A stretch of DNA of 64,000 bases from Mugil cephalus (taxonomy: Eukaryota; Chordata; Actinopteri; Mugiliformes; Mugilidae): positions 2,455,075 through 2,519,074 of the forward strand of contig NC_061776.1 in the NCBI RefSeq assembly GCF_022458985.1, in the 5' to 3' direction. Below are positions 22,050-33,571 of the stretch, one piece after another; position 1 is the first letter of the stretch, and each line of letters begins with the position of its first letter. The notes under the pieces are model-generated. The model was not told the DNA's origin, did no database searches, and saw only the letters and a list, made by a program, of their open reading frames with translations. The translations under genes and the position numbers were made by a program.

Positions 22050-22830
22050 GAGGGTAAACACCATCGAACAAACCCTCAAGACGTCTAGATACCCCAACTA
22101 GGCCTTTGTTAAGGGTTCAAGAATGTATCTCAAAAAGTGCAGAGAAGAGGAGCACAGCAAGAGGAAGGACATCGCCATCCCCTATGTGGCTGGTGTATTG
22201 GAGAAACTGAGGAGAGTTTTCAGAAAACACTGCATACCAGTTTATTTCACACACGACAATACACCTAGACAGAAACTGGTAAACCCCGAAAGACAAAATA
22301 ACCAGGAAAAAACAGAGTAATGTAGTGTATGCTGTTCAGTGCAGTGACGAATGTACAGTCTTATACATTGGGGAAACCAAACAACCCACCCAAAATCGCA
22401 TGGTCTTAGCCAGAGAACACAGATGGTTGAGGGAAGTGAAGTCAAAGTGGAAAAACCTTCTCTAGACAGAGGAGGTGGATTCTGCCATCAACAATACAGT
22501 CTTGACTTCTCTCCCCAAGAAGTTTCAATACCATTCACACCTTGAGACTGGAGGCTCCCACAGACAGCCGCTTCGTTAGAGCATCATTTATAGGACAAGT
22601 AGCCTAGGCACAGAGTCCCACCTCTTAACGACAGGTAAGACCCAGCCATTATGGAAATAGCGGCACCAGTTTCTGGTCCAGTGAGTTTCTGGTAGGTTTC
22701 CCCGCAAAGTTTTCCTATTTAAACCTCAACTTCCGGTTTCTCAGAACTGAAGAAGCTATTTGGATGAGCGTCTTCGAGAAATTCTACAAGTCCAGTTGCC
22801 TTTTTCAGCTCATTTTGGATTAAGCCAAAA
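22050..22830 (+). mobile_element. Penelope-like element, C-terminal (GIY-YIG) part
   Basis: Recognisable landmarks are YVAGVLEKLRRVFRKH.IPV, a segment with TLYIGETKQPTQ-like spacing of the GIY-YIG endonuclease, and LTSLPKKFQYHSH, followed by the characteristic 3' end with TTTCTCAGAACTGAAGAAGC and TCGAGAAATTCTACAAGTCC. The family is Penelope/Poseidon. It is an old, broken, 5'-truncated copy; its 3' end is also present inverted at 13757-14010. Confidence 0.75.
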
Positions 22831-23033
22831 ATGTGAGTCTTGAGACTCTTTTTAAATATATCAACAAACTAAAAATGTGTAAATTCCGTTATATCAATTT
22901 GTTAATATTTGTTTTGTCTTAATTGAATTAATGGAGTTTACAGATAATATTACTGCAGGAAATTGATGATATGATCCAAGTGATATTTAAAATTGTAGCG
23001 GATCAAATTGTTAACTGAACTCCACTGACGGAA

Positions 23034-23062
23034 CTTTATAGTGGGACACCAGGCGGAAATGG
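23034..23062 (+). promoter_or_regulatory. Conserved core-promoter block of ZF6
   Basis: TTTATAGTGGGACACCAGGC then GGAAATGG, about 105 bp before the ATG; relative of the ZF1-ZF3 block, with the ETS-like core changed from GGAAGT to GGAAAT. Confidence 0.4.
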
Positions 23063-23165
23063 ATTGTTTTTTAAAAACTCGTTGGTGTCATTTTTGTGTT
23101 TGTGGGCTAAGCTGGAAGACGTCGGTATCGTGTCCCAGGTAAATATCTGAGCTGTTGAAGTAAAA

Positions 23166-25598
23166 ATGTCTGGAGCTGAGGGTTTGAGAGAGTTGATCAT
23201 CGAGCGACTAACTGCTGCTGCCGAAGAAATATTCGGACTCTTTGAAAGAACTGTCGTCCAGTACGAGAAAGAGATCGATCGTCAGCGCAGACTGCTGGAT
23301 ATCACCTGGAAACCTGAGATAAAGTTACACAGAATAGGTGAGTAGAACCAGAATGATGTGAATTAACTTAATTTGTCGGGAGTAATGTATCACGAAAGTA
23401 ACTTAATTACTTTTTGCTGTAACGCGGTAATGTATGCATTAAAAAAGAAAGAAATTACCCGTTACAAATGTCAGTAACGCGCGTTACAATGGATTTTAAA
23501 GCCGGAAATTAATTAATTAAGTTGTGTGTTTTTATACAAATTCGTGAATGCAGGGCACAGTCAGACTGTACATTCGGATATGAAGAACATTATAGTTAAG
23601 TTCACTTAAAAAGGAGGAAGTTCGATCTCAGCAGATCTCTGAATTCTGATTATAGTGACTAGAAATACTGATTATCACACAAAGTATAAAAAGTCAAAAT
23701 AATTCTCACAACGCGCCTAAAGTACTGTATCACTACCACAGTATGTATTGCGCTAGCTTAGTAATTATGCCATTCCAAACTGGAAATTAAAAATACACCA
23801 TGCTGTCTATTGTTTACCTGCAGTGTACTGAGAAAAAAACAAACAACAAACAAAAAAAAAACTTCACGTCGGTCTCACGGCGGGAGGTCCGACCCGGGAC
23901 TTCTGGCGATGTGAAAACGCACCAAAGGCAAGTCGACCCGGTTCTGAAAATCAAATCTCGGGCCAACTCGAGATTTTGTATTGCTGCAGCTTTTTTATGT
24001 ACTGCAAACTGCAGTACTGCAACTGCATTTTCGATTTTAAAGTGGTATAAATGAGCTACACTGAATGCAATGAGATCTATTGAGAACGCAATCCATATTC
24101 AATATATATTCAAAATACAACATTGAATTTATATCATATTCTATATTAAATCAATTTCCAGTTATTGTGGTGAAAGTAATGCAAAAGTAATGTAATAATG
24201 CGCTGGACAGTTCTTAACCAAGCTTTAGTCTCATTTTAGTTTCCTTCTCTTCTTGATGCATGTCAATGATCTGTCAGTGATGCAGTAATTAACCAATAGG
24301 AGGCTTGGACCTGTTAAATTAGATCAAGGTGAAAACTTTTTTGGTGGTGTTTTCCTGTCATCACATTAGTAACTTTTATGTTTTGTCTCTTTGTACTTCC
24401 AGACCTCCCACAGCAACATATATGCATAGAAGAGGAGGTTCTTACTCAGCAGCAGCTCTGTAAGTGGGAGAGGAATTTAAATCTGGAACAGGAGGAACCA
24501 GAACCTCCACAGATGGAAGACAAACAGGAAGGAGCAGAACCTTCAAAGATGAAAGAGGAACAGGAGGAACCAGAACATCCTCAGATTAAAGGGGAACAGA
24601 AGGAACCAGAACCTCCACAGATGGAAGACAAACAGGAGGGAGCAGAACCTTCACAGATGAAAGAGGAACAGGAGGAACCAGAACATCCTCAGATTAAAGG
24701 GGAACAGAAGGCACCAGAACCTCCACAGATTAAAGAGGAACAGGAGGAACTCTGCAGCAGTCAGCAGGAAGAACATCTTATATTGAACTGGGACACTGAT
24801 TCCTTGATGGAGACTCCTTATGATGAAGAAAGAAAGTGCAGTGACCAGCTCCTCTCTCTTAACTCTTTTGTATCTGAGAGCATAGATCAGGAAGGAATCA
24901 ACCATGTAGACTTGGGATCAATTAGAAATGCAGAGCTAAATCCAAAGAAGAGACGTCGCACCGACACAAGTTACAGTAACAATGTAGACAACTCTCCGTC
25001 AGAGAGCTGGTGTGATACTGACACGGGTAAAAAGTCTAGAACATGTGACATCTGTGGAAAAGCCTTTAAGAACAAGTCTGTAATGTCTCTTCATCACAGA
25101 CTTTTCCACATGTGTGAGACACCTTATCATTGCAAGAAATGTGGGAAAAGTTTCATGCATAGGAGGGGTTTGATTTCACATGCATGTAGGAAACATTTGA
25201 GTCAAACTAGTGATGTGAATAAGCACACAAGGACTCAAACACGTGATAGGCCATATGGTTGTGACACATGTGGTAAAAAGTTCAAGCAAAGAAGTGCTCT
25301 AACAGAGCACATGAGGACTCACACAGGTGAGAAGCCCTATGGTTGTGACACATGTGGTAAATCCTTCAGCCGAAATAGTATCTTAACTCAGCACATGAGG
25401 ATTCACACAGGTGAGAAGCCATATCCTTGCAAAACTTGTGGGAAATGTTTCCGGCATTGTAGTGGTTTGAATAAGCACATAAGGACTCACACAGGTGAGA
25501 AGCCATACAGTTGTGACGCATGTGGTAAAACCTTCATTCAAAGTGATAAGTTAAAAAGGCATATGAGGACTCACACAAGTAAGAAGCTGTCGTCCTAA
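23166..25598 (+). CDS. ZF6, C2H2 zinc-finger protein, two exons
   Basis: Exon 1 23166-23337, exon 2 24403-25598, 455 residues. N-terminal module [20 protein letters not shown]. The acidic part has its own 43-residue internal duplication (two copies of [20 protein letters not shown]... HPQIKGEQK), giving five SUMO-consensus sites (MKEE, IKGE twice each, IKEE once). Finger region about 280-452: a first finger with an enlarged His spacing (HHRLFH), a second unit in which a deletion has joined the helix of one finger to the tail of another ([16 protein letters not shown]), then four clean fingers (QSAE, RSIQ, HSGK, QDKR). The RSIQ finger also occurs twice in ZF7, suggesting exchange. The intron (1,065 bp) is enlarged by a repeat. 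Confidence 0.86.
23365..24230. repeat. Repeat inserted in the ZF6 intron
   Basis: Absent from the short introns of ZF1 and ZF3. It is rich in GTAACGCG/TTACTTTTTGCTGTAACGC motifs near 23400-23490 and has GTAATGCAAAAGTAATGTAA near its right end (24176-24196), so the two edges share TAATG/TTACTTTT motifs in opposite senses, as in hAT-type MITEs. No transposase is visible. Confidence 0.35.
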
Positions 25599-26005
25599 AG
25601 CATCATCCGTATCAAGTTCATCCTGGCAAACGTCATCTTGAGTAGCAAGTGGAGGATGTGATGCATCATGACATTGCTGAACTCTATTGCCGAGCTTGAA
25701 GATCTGTGTTTGCTTGCTGATAAAAGTAACAGTGGTGTGACCAACCCTGATAACAACCCACATCCACAGAAAATTGCATCGATTGTAATGGAGCGGACAT
25801 ATTTGGTACAAAGTTGGACTTATCAAATGGGGTACTGGCATTTCCCTCTTTTAATGTAAACTCTTTTCTGTTCTGTACATTAAAATCTAAATTCGGAAAA
25901 CCAGTGCTAGTGGGGTCGTTCTTTTTTTGTTCTTTTTTTAGTGTTTAGCTTAATATCTTAAACCCAAAATTCTAATTATGCAGTTTCTTACTGTCTCCAG
26001 TTCCT
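25599..26005 (+). other. ZF6 3' flank, nothing recognised
   Basis: Not co-linear with the other ZF 3' flanks. No gene or repeat family identified. Confidence 0.25.
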
Positions 26006-26007
26006 GG

Positions 26008-26395
26008 AGCCTGGCAGTAGAGTGCATCAGAATCAAAAAAGACCTTATTACAAGTTTGTTTGTACGTACAGTAATTTGCCATAATTTGTGTTCTTTGAAT
26101 AAAATAAATTTGTAAACATATACACACTCAAATATACTAAAATATACTAAAAAGATATTTACTGTATATACAACAAAAAGAACATTTACAGTGGGATGGT
26201 GGTGGGTTTTATGTGTGGGGGGACCATGGCACTGTTCAGCAGACACACTGCGGTTTGGGGGAAAAAAGACTTGGAGAGAGTGAAAGGGTTGATGCTGAAG
26301 AAGCAGGAGACCATCAGTTGTTTGTTGTAGATGCTGAGCCAGTAATGTTCCTGGAGGAGGTACTGTAATACTGCACTGTCAGACAATACTGCATG
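26008..26395 (-). mobile_element. LINE 3' fragment
   Basis: On the minus strand the reading SCFFSINPFTLSKSFFPQ then TAVCLLNSAMVPPH resembles the C-terminus of CR1/L2-group LINE proteins (SFFPQTVRLLNS). It is followed by an AT-rich 3' UTR with AATAAA-like stretches. 5'-truncated. Confidence 0.5.
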
Positions 26396-26514
26396 TTGAC
26401 ATCATAGGGAGTGTTGTGGATTCACGTTTCACTTCATTAGAAAAGCAAAGTTGATTAATAGATTGTAGTGTGTGTGTATTATGTATTTATTTGTTTTGAG
26501 AGGGAATAGTAGAC

Positions 26515-26690
26515 ATTTTGATCCACACTGGGTTCCAGTTGGCGGCGGTAAAACACCAATTCGTTGTTTGCCAACCGCCAATGAAACACCAAAAGAAGGA
26601 AGAAGAAGGAAAAGAAGATGTAGTTTAGCAACGCCCATTGGCAACGTCCCATGCTGTACACAGTCTGCCGGAAATCAAAGGATGAAAAGA
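26515..26690 (+). mobile_element. I-type LINE 3' tail upstream of ZF7
   Basis: TTTTGATCCACACTGGGTTC, GGCGGCGGTAAAACACCAAT, TTTGCCAACCGCCAATGAAA and then an AAG-rich tail form the 3' end of the LINE whose body pieces occur at 36, 44.3, 49.3, 54.4 and 58 kb. The tail runs into GAAGAAGTGGTTTC, the start of the ZF core-promoter block. Confidence 0.65.
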
Positions 26691-26812
26691 AGAAGTGGTT
26701 TCTTTTCTGAAACCCGTTAGTAGTTTTGCTGTTTTTCTGTGTCGATCGAACTGGAAGACGGTTGTTTTGTGTCGTCGTGTCCCAGATAAAATTTTGAGCT
26801 GTTGAAGTAACA

Positions 26813-29800
26813 ATGTCTGGAGCTGAGGGTTTGAGAGAGTTGATCATCGAGCGACTAACTGCTGCTGCTGAAGAAATATTCGCACTCTTTGAAAGAACTG
26901 TCGTCCAGTACGAGGAAGAGATCGATCGCCAGCGCAGACTGCTGGATATCACCTGGAAACCTGAGATAAAGTTACACAGAATAGGTGAGTACAGGTAGAA
27001 TGGCCTTTATTAACTAACTAATGAATGGAAAGACAGTGTGGAGAAGACACAGAGGAAAGATACTCAGCTAGAAGGTTGATTAACGCCAACGCTATTATAT
27101 AATAGGATATTAAACTATACACTGTATTGCGTAACACGGAAAAGTGTCTCCGGACGTCACTGAAAAGGCCACGCACACTTCAGGTGTAAAAAGGAGAAGT
27201 TGCTGTGTTATCTATTGTTCTTCAAACCATTTAAAAGATAAAACTTCTCTGCTCCCCCCAAGAGAGAGTGACAAACCCCGAATAAATGTATCACAAAACG
27301 CCAGGACATAGATCGAAAGCCGTGACCCTGATATCCGATTTGTGTACGTTTGCAGCAAACACCTTTAATCATGATGCTAAAGTTAGATTCAAGATTCCAA
27401 GATTCAAGATCACTTTATTGATCCCCACAGGGTAATTGTTTCGTCTAAGAGTCTCAGGATAACAATGAAAATACGTGAACCAGACATAGACAAAGGAATA
27501 TGAGTCAAAATGAAAATAAAATAAGGTAAAATAAAATAAAAAAAAGCTAATGTCAGTCGTCTGAGTTGTTAGTTATAATATTGAAATTCCAAATTCATGC
27601 TGTAAAGTCAAAGAAGTGAACTGAAATGACAGTAGGTAAAGACAGAGCACAGAGTTATGTTACTGTAAAGCGTTTTTTGATGATTATGATTATAAACTGA
27701 TGACAGATGTCAAGTCATTAATGCTTTTTTTTTTTTTAAACTGGGCCTTTCCACTCAGTCTTTTTTTGTTGTTGCCTGCTCTGTGTGCCATTGATTGCCT
27801 CCCCTGGGGACAAATAAAGTTTTCTGAATCTGAATTAGTGGGAAAAAACAAAAAAACATTGATGGTCATTCAGTATATTTGGATAGCTGACCTCATTATT
27901 GTACTGACATTATTGCATTGATTTCATAATGATGCTGAACCTGGACGTGACCAACTGTGTGCACGTGTTATATTGAAGAGACTTGACAGCCAACTACTTT
28001 TACTTCATTTCTTTTACGTACAACCATAACACAGAATTCTGTTTCCTCTCTCAGTACAGAAAAGAAAATAATTTTGTTCATTGCCACAGTTATGCCATTG
28101 CGAGTGAACTCACTGCATGGTTTAAGGTAAAGAGTTGCACAGTTTTTATAGTACAGAGACCAAAAAAAAACAAAAAGGTGTGCGTTATTGGGCCAGTCTG
28201 GTCCAAAATGCCAGGGCCAATATTTTTGCCATAGTCCAGTGAGATTTTTTTACTTGGGGAATAGGCTATTTAAATATAATCCACAATTTAAAATATACTA
28301 CTACTACTACTACTACTGCTACTACTACTATTAATAATAATAATAACTTAAGTGGAGTGATAACCAGATCGTGGACTTTCGCTTCCAGTTCTCCTTTGAC
28401 GAGTGCACATTTTCACACATTTGCCGAACGCATGGTTAGGGCGCTCCTATTTCACCTGGCAATTACACATACCATTTTCTGATTGGCTGACTGGTGGGCG
28501 ATCAAGCAGAGCAGTCTGCCTTCGCCTCATCTATTTATAGATTACTAATCTCTTTTAAAGTCTATGTGCTGCGAGTTTTATTATTTTTCGGCGTGAGAAA
28601 TGTCCTGTGTGGCATGAAAGGTTGTCTCACGTGAGACTTGAGAGCTCTGCTTAAACATATTTAAACTGAAATGTCAATAGCAGCACGACTGGCTACCACA
28701 GTAACTGTTGTTATAGTCTGTGCACAACTGTTTCTTTCTCATTTAGAAACAGCTAAAATTGGGGGCATTTTCGGGGACAGTTTTAGACGGGTGACAGATC
28801 ATCCAAAATGGGGACTGTCCGCAGAAATCAGGGATGTCTGGTCACCCTAAAAACACACAGAACTGGCACGGCACCTTTTTTGGAACAAGTTCTTCCGTGT
28901 TGTCATAGTCTTCTGGTTCTGCTGCAAACTTTCCATCTTCACCACGCCTCACAATGCAGTGCGTTCAGCAGCACTACATTGAAAATGGTCCAGTCTGAAA
29001 CAGTGTCTCGCGGCGCAACATTCCAAACACTGTGTAATAAAATACACCGGTATATTCAAAATTCATATCATAATGGAAAAAAAAATAAAATACCAGTATT
29101 TAGTAAGAACTGGTATACCAGCCCTACATAGCATCATGCACTTGCTGCAGATTTGTCAGCTGCACATCTATGATGCAAATCTCCCATTCCATCATATCAC
29201 CTGAATCCGTTTGGATTCTCCCTGGGTACTCCAGGGGGAATCCAGACCAAACTCTGAAAGCCAAAATAGTACTGCTAGGGAGTTGGCTCAGTCCGCATGC
29301 AGCACAGTTTGTGTCCGAGGTGAAATTCCCTCAAAATACTTCTGCATTTCATCTTTTATACTCTTAAATCGAGACACATCCTATTTTCCACACATCACCA
29401 TGACTAACCATCACCCCACTACTTTTATCCAAAAGGGGTGTTACATTCATGACTTATTAATTAATACTTAGACATTAGTTCATTCTCTGTATTTTTCCAC
29501 TAACTGTGTGTTCGGACATGTCCTGACCTGCTCTTAGGCAATAAGGTTTCAGTTCCCCTTTTTGCCCCCACTGCCTGACATCTGTATCCTGTTTTTCTTA
29601 TTCTGCTCCTGATTTCACAAACATTGGTTACTTTGCTTCAACTATTATTCATCTTACATTCTGTGTATAATAATCACTCACTGAAAATCAACATGTTTAA
29701 TCAGACTCATTCTTCAATCATAGTATTATATTCCTATATTCTGTTAATTTAAGTTCCGATCATACACTTAGTACCGTGCCTTTACGCTGTTGGTCAGCTG

Positions 29801-32800
29801 AGATCTCCCTGAAGGGAAGTGTTGTTGCACGACCGTTAATGGAAACACATAGGTGAATTAGTCTTATGTCACGTTTGGGAAATTGCAGCAATCGGGGCCC
29901 CCCACCCCACACCCCGCCTCCCACAACACACCCCACAATGGCTGTGTCATCAGAGAATTTCTGCAGATGACATGACTGAATGACATGCAGTGTATGTGGT
30001 CAAGAGGAAGGGGGGAAGTACAGTTCCCTGGGGGGCCCCGATGTTACTAATGAGATGAGCAGACACACAGACTATCCGTCAGATAGTCATCGACCCAAGT
30101 GACGAGGAGAGCACCAACCTGCGTGTCCTCCAGTTTGGCCTTCAGCAGACTGGGCTGGATGGTGTTTAAGGCGCTGGAGAAGTCGAAGAACATGGTCTGG
30201 ACTGAGGTGTTGGGTCTGTCCAGGGAGTAGTAGGCCTGTTGCGTCAGGTAGATGATTTCATCATCAACCCCAACATGGGGCTGATATGCAAACTGCAGGG
30301 GGTCTTGTGATCTGCACACCAGCGGTCTGAGGTGTGCCAAAACCAGTCTTTCCATGACCTTCATGATGTGAGAGGTCAGTACTACCGGCCTGTAGTCCTC
30401 CTTTTTTGGGCACTGGGACCAGGCAGGATGTTTTTCCAGAGCACTGGCACTCTCTGAAGGTGTAGGCTCAGGTTGAAGAGGTGCTGGAGAACTTCAAAGA
30501 GCTGGCTGGAACATGCCTTCAACACACGAGGACTAATGTGGTCCGGTCCAGCAACTTTCCTCAGTTTGAGCTTCTCCAGTTCTCTCCTCACCTGGCTGGC
30601 TGTGATGTGGAGTTCAGACTGGGGGGTGGGGGATATCAGCAGTGGGTTGGAGGGTGGAGGTGATGAGGGTGGTGCAGAGAGGTGTCTGCTGCAGGAGGTG
30701 GTGGGAGGCTGTGGGAGATGTGAGAATGTCCTGGGGGTGGGAGGTGTGAAAAAGTCTGTTTGGCCAGATTGGCTTGCAGATGCAAACTCGTTGGTGGTTG
30801 AACCTCCACTGTTACTCTTCTTCCAGATTTATCTTCCTGTAATCACATTAGTATCCTTAATGTTGTGTGTCTTTGTCCCTCCAGACCTCCCACAGCAACA
30901 TGTATGTATGGAGGAGGAGTTTCTTACTGAGCAGCAGCTCTGTAACCAGGAGAGAAAATCCAGTCAGGATCAGGAGGGGCTAGAACCTTCACAGGTAAAA
31001 AAGGGACAGGAGGAACCAGAACCCCAACAGGTGAAAGAGGAACAGGAGGAACCAGAACACCCAGAGGTGAAAGAGGAACAGAAGGAACAAGAACCCCCAC
31101 AGGTGAAAGACGAACAGGAGGAACCAGAACCACCACAGATTAAAGAGGAACAGGAGGAACTGTGCAGCAGTCAGCAAGAAGAACATTTTGTTTTGAACTA
31201 TGAGACTGATTCCCTTATGGAGACTCCTACTGATGAGGAAAGTGAGCACAGTGAACCAGAACCAAACAGCTATCATCTCCTCTGTCAGAGCTCTGCTGTG
31301 TCTGAGAGCCCAGATCAGGAAGGAAGCAACCATGTAGACTCAGGATCAACTGGAAATGCAGAGCTGAATCGAAAGAAGAGACATCACAGAGACAAAAGCC
31401 ACTGTAACAATGTAGACAACTCTTCCATATCAGAGAGTCAGTGTCATACTGATACAGGTAAAAAGGTAACATGTGTCACATGCATTTCCTGTGCAACACA
31501 TTTTAAGAACAAGTTAGGAATGAAAAGACGTTACAGACTCTACACAGGTGAGACGCCTTGTCATTGCAACACATTATCTGAAAGTTTCATGAAGAGAAAT
31601 TATTTAATTTCACACACAAGAAGTCAGACGGGTGTAAAACCATATCCTTGCAAACCATGTGGGAAACGTTTCAATCAAATCGTTGACTTGAAAAAGCACA
31701 TGAGGAATCATACAGGTGAGAAGACGCACACTTGTGAGACATGTGGTAAAATCTTCAATCGGAGTACTTATTTAAAAAAGCACATGAGGGTTCACACAGG
31801 TGACAAGCCGTACGGTTGTGAGACATGTGATAAAACCTTTACTGAACAAGGTAATTTAAGAAAGCACATGAAGATTCACACAGGTGAGAAGCCCTACAGT
31901 TGTGACACATGTAGTAAAACCTTCAGTCGACGTTCTCATTTAACTCGTCACATGAGGACTCATACAGGTGAGAAGCCATACAGTTGTGAGACATGTGGTA
32001 AAAGCTTTAGTCAAAGTACTACTTTAACAGAACACATGAAGACTCACACAGGTGAGAAGCCGTACTGTTGTGACACATGTGGTGAAATCTTCGCTGAAAG
32101 AACTACTTTAAAAAGGCACATGAGGACTCACATAGGCGAGAAGCAGTACGGTTGTGACACATGTGGTAAAACCTTCAGTCGCAATAGTATCTTAACTCAA
32201 CACATGAGGATTCACACAGGTGAGAAACCTTATGGATGTGACACATGTGGTAAAGCCTTCAATCGACGTTCTCATTTAACTGCTCACGTGAGGACTAATG
32301 CATGTGAGAGGAAGTACGGTTGTGAAACATGTGGCAAAACGTTCAATAAAAGAAATACTTTTACCGGTCACATGAGGACTCACACAGATGAGAAGATGTT
32401 CAGTTGTGACACATGTGGTAAAAGCTTCAGTCGACGTTCTCATTTAACTATTCATGTGTGGACTCACACAGGTGAGACAAAGTACAGTTGTGAAACATGT
32501 GGCAAAACATTCAGCCAAAGAAGTACTTTAACTAATCACATGAGGACTCACACAGGTGAGAAACCATACTGTTGTGAAACATGTGGCAAAACCTTCAGTC
32601 AAAGAAGTAATTTAACTGATCACATTAGGACTCACACAGGTGAGAAGCCATACGGTTGTGACACATGTGGCAAAACCTTCAGCCGCAATAGTATCTTAAC
32701 TCAACACATGAGAATTCACACAGGTGAGAAGCCAAACAGTTGTGACACATGTGGCAAAACCTTCAATCGGAGTGCTCATTTAACTTTTCACATGAGGATT

Positions 32801-32827
32801 CACACACGTAAGAATCTGTTGTCCTGA
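26813..32827 (+). CDS. ZF7, C2H2 zinc-finger protein, two exons, longest finger array
   Basis: Exon 1 26813-26984, intron of 3.9 kb, exon 2 30885-32827; 704 residues. The pairing rests on there being no other exon 2 in between and on the family's conserved intron end before the CCCTCCAG acceptor. The acidic part is richer in VKEE than IKEE (VKEE, VKEE, VKDE, IKEE). Two N-terminal finger units are degenerate (CATHFKNK..; CNTLSESF). Fourteen regular units follow: QVDK, RTYK, EGNK, RSHR, QTTE, ETTR, RSIQ, RSHA, KNTG, RSHI, QSTN, QSND, RSIQ, RAHF. The eighth ends HVRTN, so its last zinc ligand is Asn. RSHx units recur four times and RSIQ twice, showing growth by internal duplication. The intron is packed with LINE and repeat pieces. 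The open frame continues 137 codons upstream of exon 2 only because antisense LINE sequence happens to be open there. Confidence 0.85.
27385..27470 (-). mobile_element. LINE 3' terminus (L2-like) in the ZF7 intron
   Basis: AGATTCAAGATTCCAAGATT then CACTTTATTGATCCCCACAG is the inverted 3' terminus and tail of a fish L2-like LINE. Confidence 0.6.
27750..27838 (+). mobile_element. LINE 3' terminus in the ZF7 intron
   Basis: TTGATTGCCTCCCCTGGGGA followed by CAAATAAAGTTTTCTGAATC TGAATT is another L2-like 3' end, forward orientation, body missing. Confidence 0.55.
28296..28348. repeat. Trinucleotide microsatellite
   Basis: An ACT trinucleotide run with one interruption, followed by an AAT run. 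Confidence 0.9.
28380..28850 (-). repeat. Dispersed repeat (inverted relative of 1515-1850) plus MITE-like end
   Basis: 28380-28710 is the reverse-complement partner of the 1.5-1.85 kb repeat. To its right, about 28750-28850, is a GGGTGACAGATCATCC ... GGGATGTCTGGTCACCCTAA stretch whose edges (GGGTGAC/GTCACCC) look like the inverted ends of a small transposon. Confidence 0.5.
28851..29880. other. ZF7 intron, unassigned
   Basis: Two open frames (29170-29367 and 29211-29471) overlap each other and have no domain. Nothing else is recognised. Confidence 0.25.
29890..30800 (-). mobile_element. CR1/L2/Rex-group LINE reverse-transcriptase fragment
   Basis: On the minus strand, from the right: [20 protein letters not shown] (the GPD.I-P-LK motif), a short gap, then [56 protein letters not shown] and [13 protein letters not shown] decayed GAPQGTV segment and a FSDDSAIV-like catalytic region follow at about 29940-30050. 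Endonuclease and C-terminus are absent or unreadable; several frame breaks. It fills the end of the ZF7 intron, close to the splice acceptor. Confidence 0.8.
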
Positions 32828-33300
32828 AGCATCTGTGTCCAAAAATAGCTGAGTTTAAAAAGATCATGTCAGATTTTTTTCAGGTTTATCTTTGTTGCAG
32901 AAATCTGCTTAAAGAATGGAAAAGTGGTGTTCATTTGTGTACCGATACTTTTTACTGTAATGCTGACTCTAACGGTAGTAACCGGACCATCAGTTTTTCA
33001 CCTGCATGGATGGAAGTGAACCTTCAAAATGCTGGAGTAGCTGTACTTCACCTCAAAAGATGCAGACTCGGCAACCTGCAACCAATCCTGAAAAGCATTA
33101 TTGTGCAAGGGAGAAAAACATGGAATTTGATTAAAAATGTGACGAAGCATGGCATTGTTATTTATTTTTCTTTAAAAAAGCAGGGAAATGTAATGTCTTT
33201 GATAGCCTGCTTGACCCTGCGCCACTGTTTAATTATGATAATTATATAGCAGCACCTTGATAATACTTTGTTGTGAATTTTATTTTATGTTGGTTCATTT
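32828..33300 (+). other. ZF7 3' flank
   Basis: Starts with the motif shared by ZF9, ZF11 and ZF12 ends (CATCTGTGT..AAAAATA.CTGAG, TTTTTTTCAGGTTTATCTTTGTTG). The 127-codon open frame at 32866-33249 has no recognised domain. Confidence 0.35.
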
Positions 33301-33307
33301 CTTTCAA

Positions 33308-33571
33308 ACCACTGAAACCAAAACCGTTATTTGAACCAGGCTGTAAACACGTTTAATAATGCTGTAAAGTTGGGCTTTTCACCATGGGGGTCTATGATGA
33401 TTTGCTCCCTTTTGCAAACAGCCTCAAGCGGCCACTCGATGAACTGCAACTTTTTGCACTTCCGCATGGGCTTCATCGCTCATAAGGTTGTCGCCTGTTG
33501 TTGTAAGAGTTGGAAGGCTGTTGTGTCGTGTTGTCGCTTCGCGGATAAATGTTTGAGTTGTTGAAGTAACA
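33308..33571 (+). repeat. 5' flank of ZF8, duplicated before ZF10
   Basis: From AAACCACTGAAACCAAAACC to the ATG this is nearly identical to 37943-38214, apart from four extra bases (GACC) in the ZF10 copy near 38121. It includes CACCATGGGGGTCTATGATG, GGCCACTCGATGAACTGCAA and TTTGCACTTCCGCATGGGCT, which look like a common teleost repeat. Thus the ZF8 and ZF10 promoters are recent copies of each other and differ from the ZF1-3/6 and ZF11-14 types. Confidence 0.6.

Noticed and set aside
30473-30884. A 784-codon open frame seeming to start ZF7 at 30473
   Set aside because: The first 137 codons are antisense of a LINE reverse transcriptase and lie in the intron. The family acceptor (CCCTCCAG) at 30877-30884 and the exon 1 at 26813 give the real structure.
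33331-33564. 77-codon frame before ZF8, repeated before ZF10 (37969-38199)
   Set aside because: Part of a duplicated repeat in the promoter; the four extra bases in the ZF10 copy shift the frame, so it is not conserved as protein.
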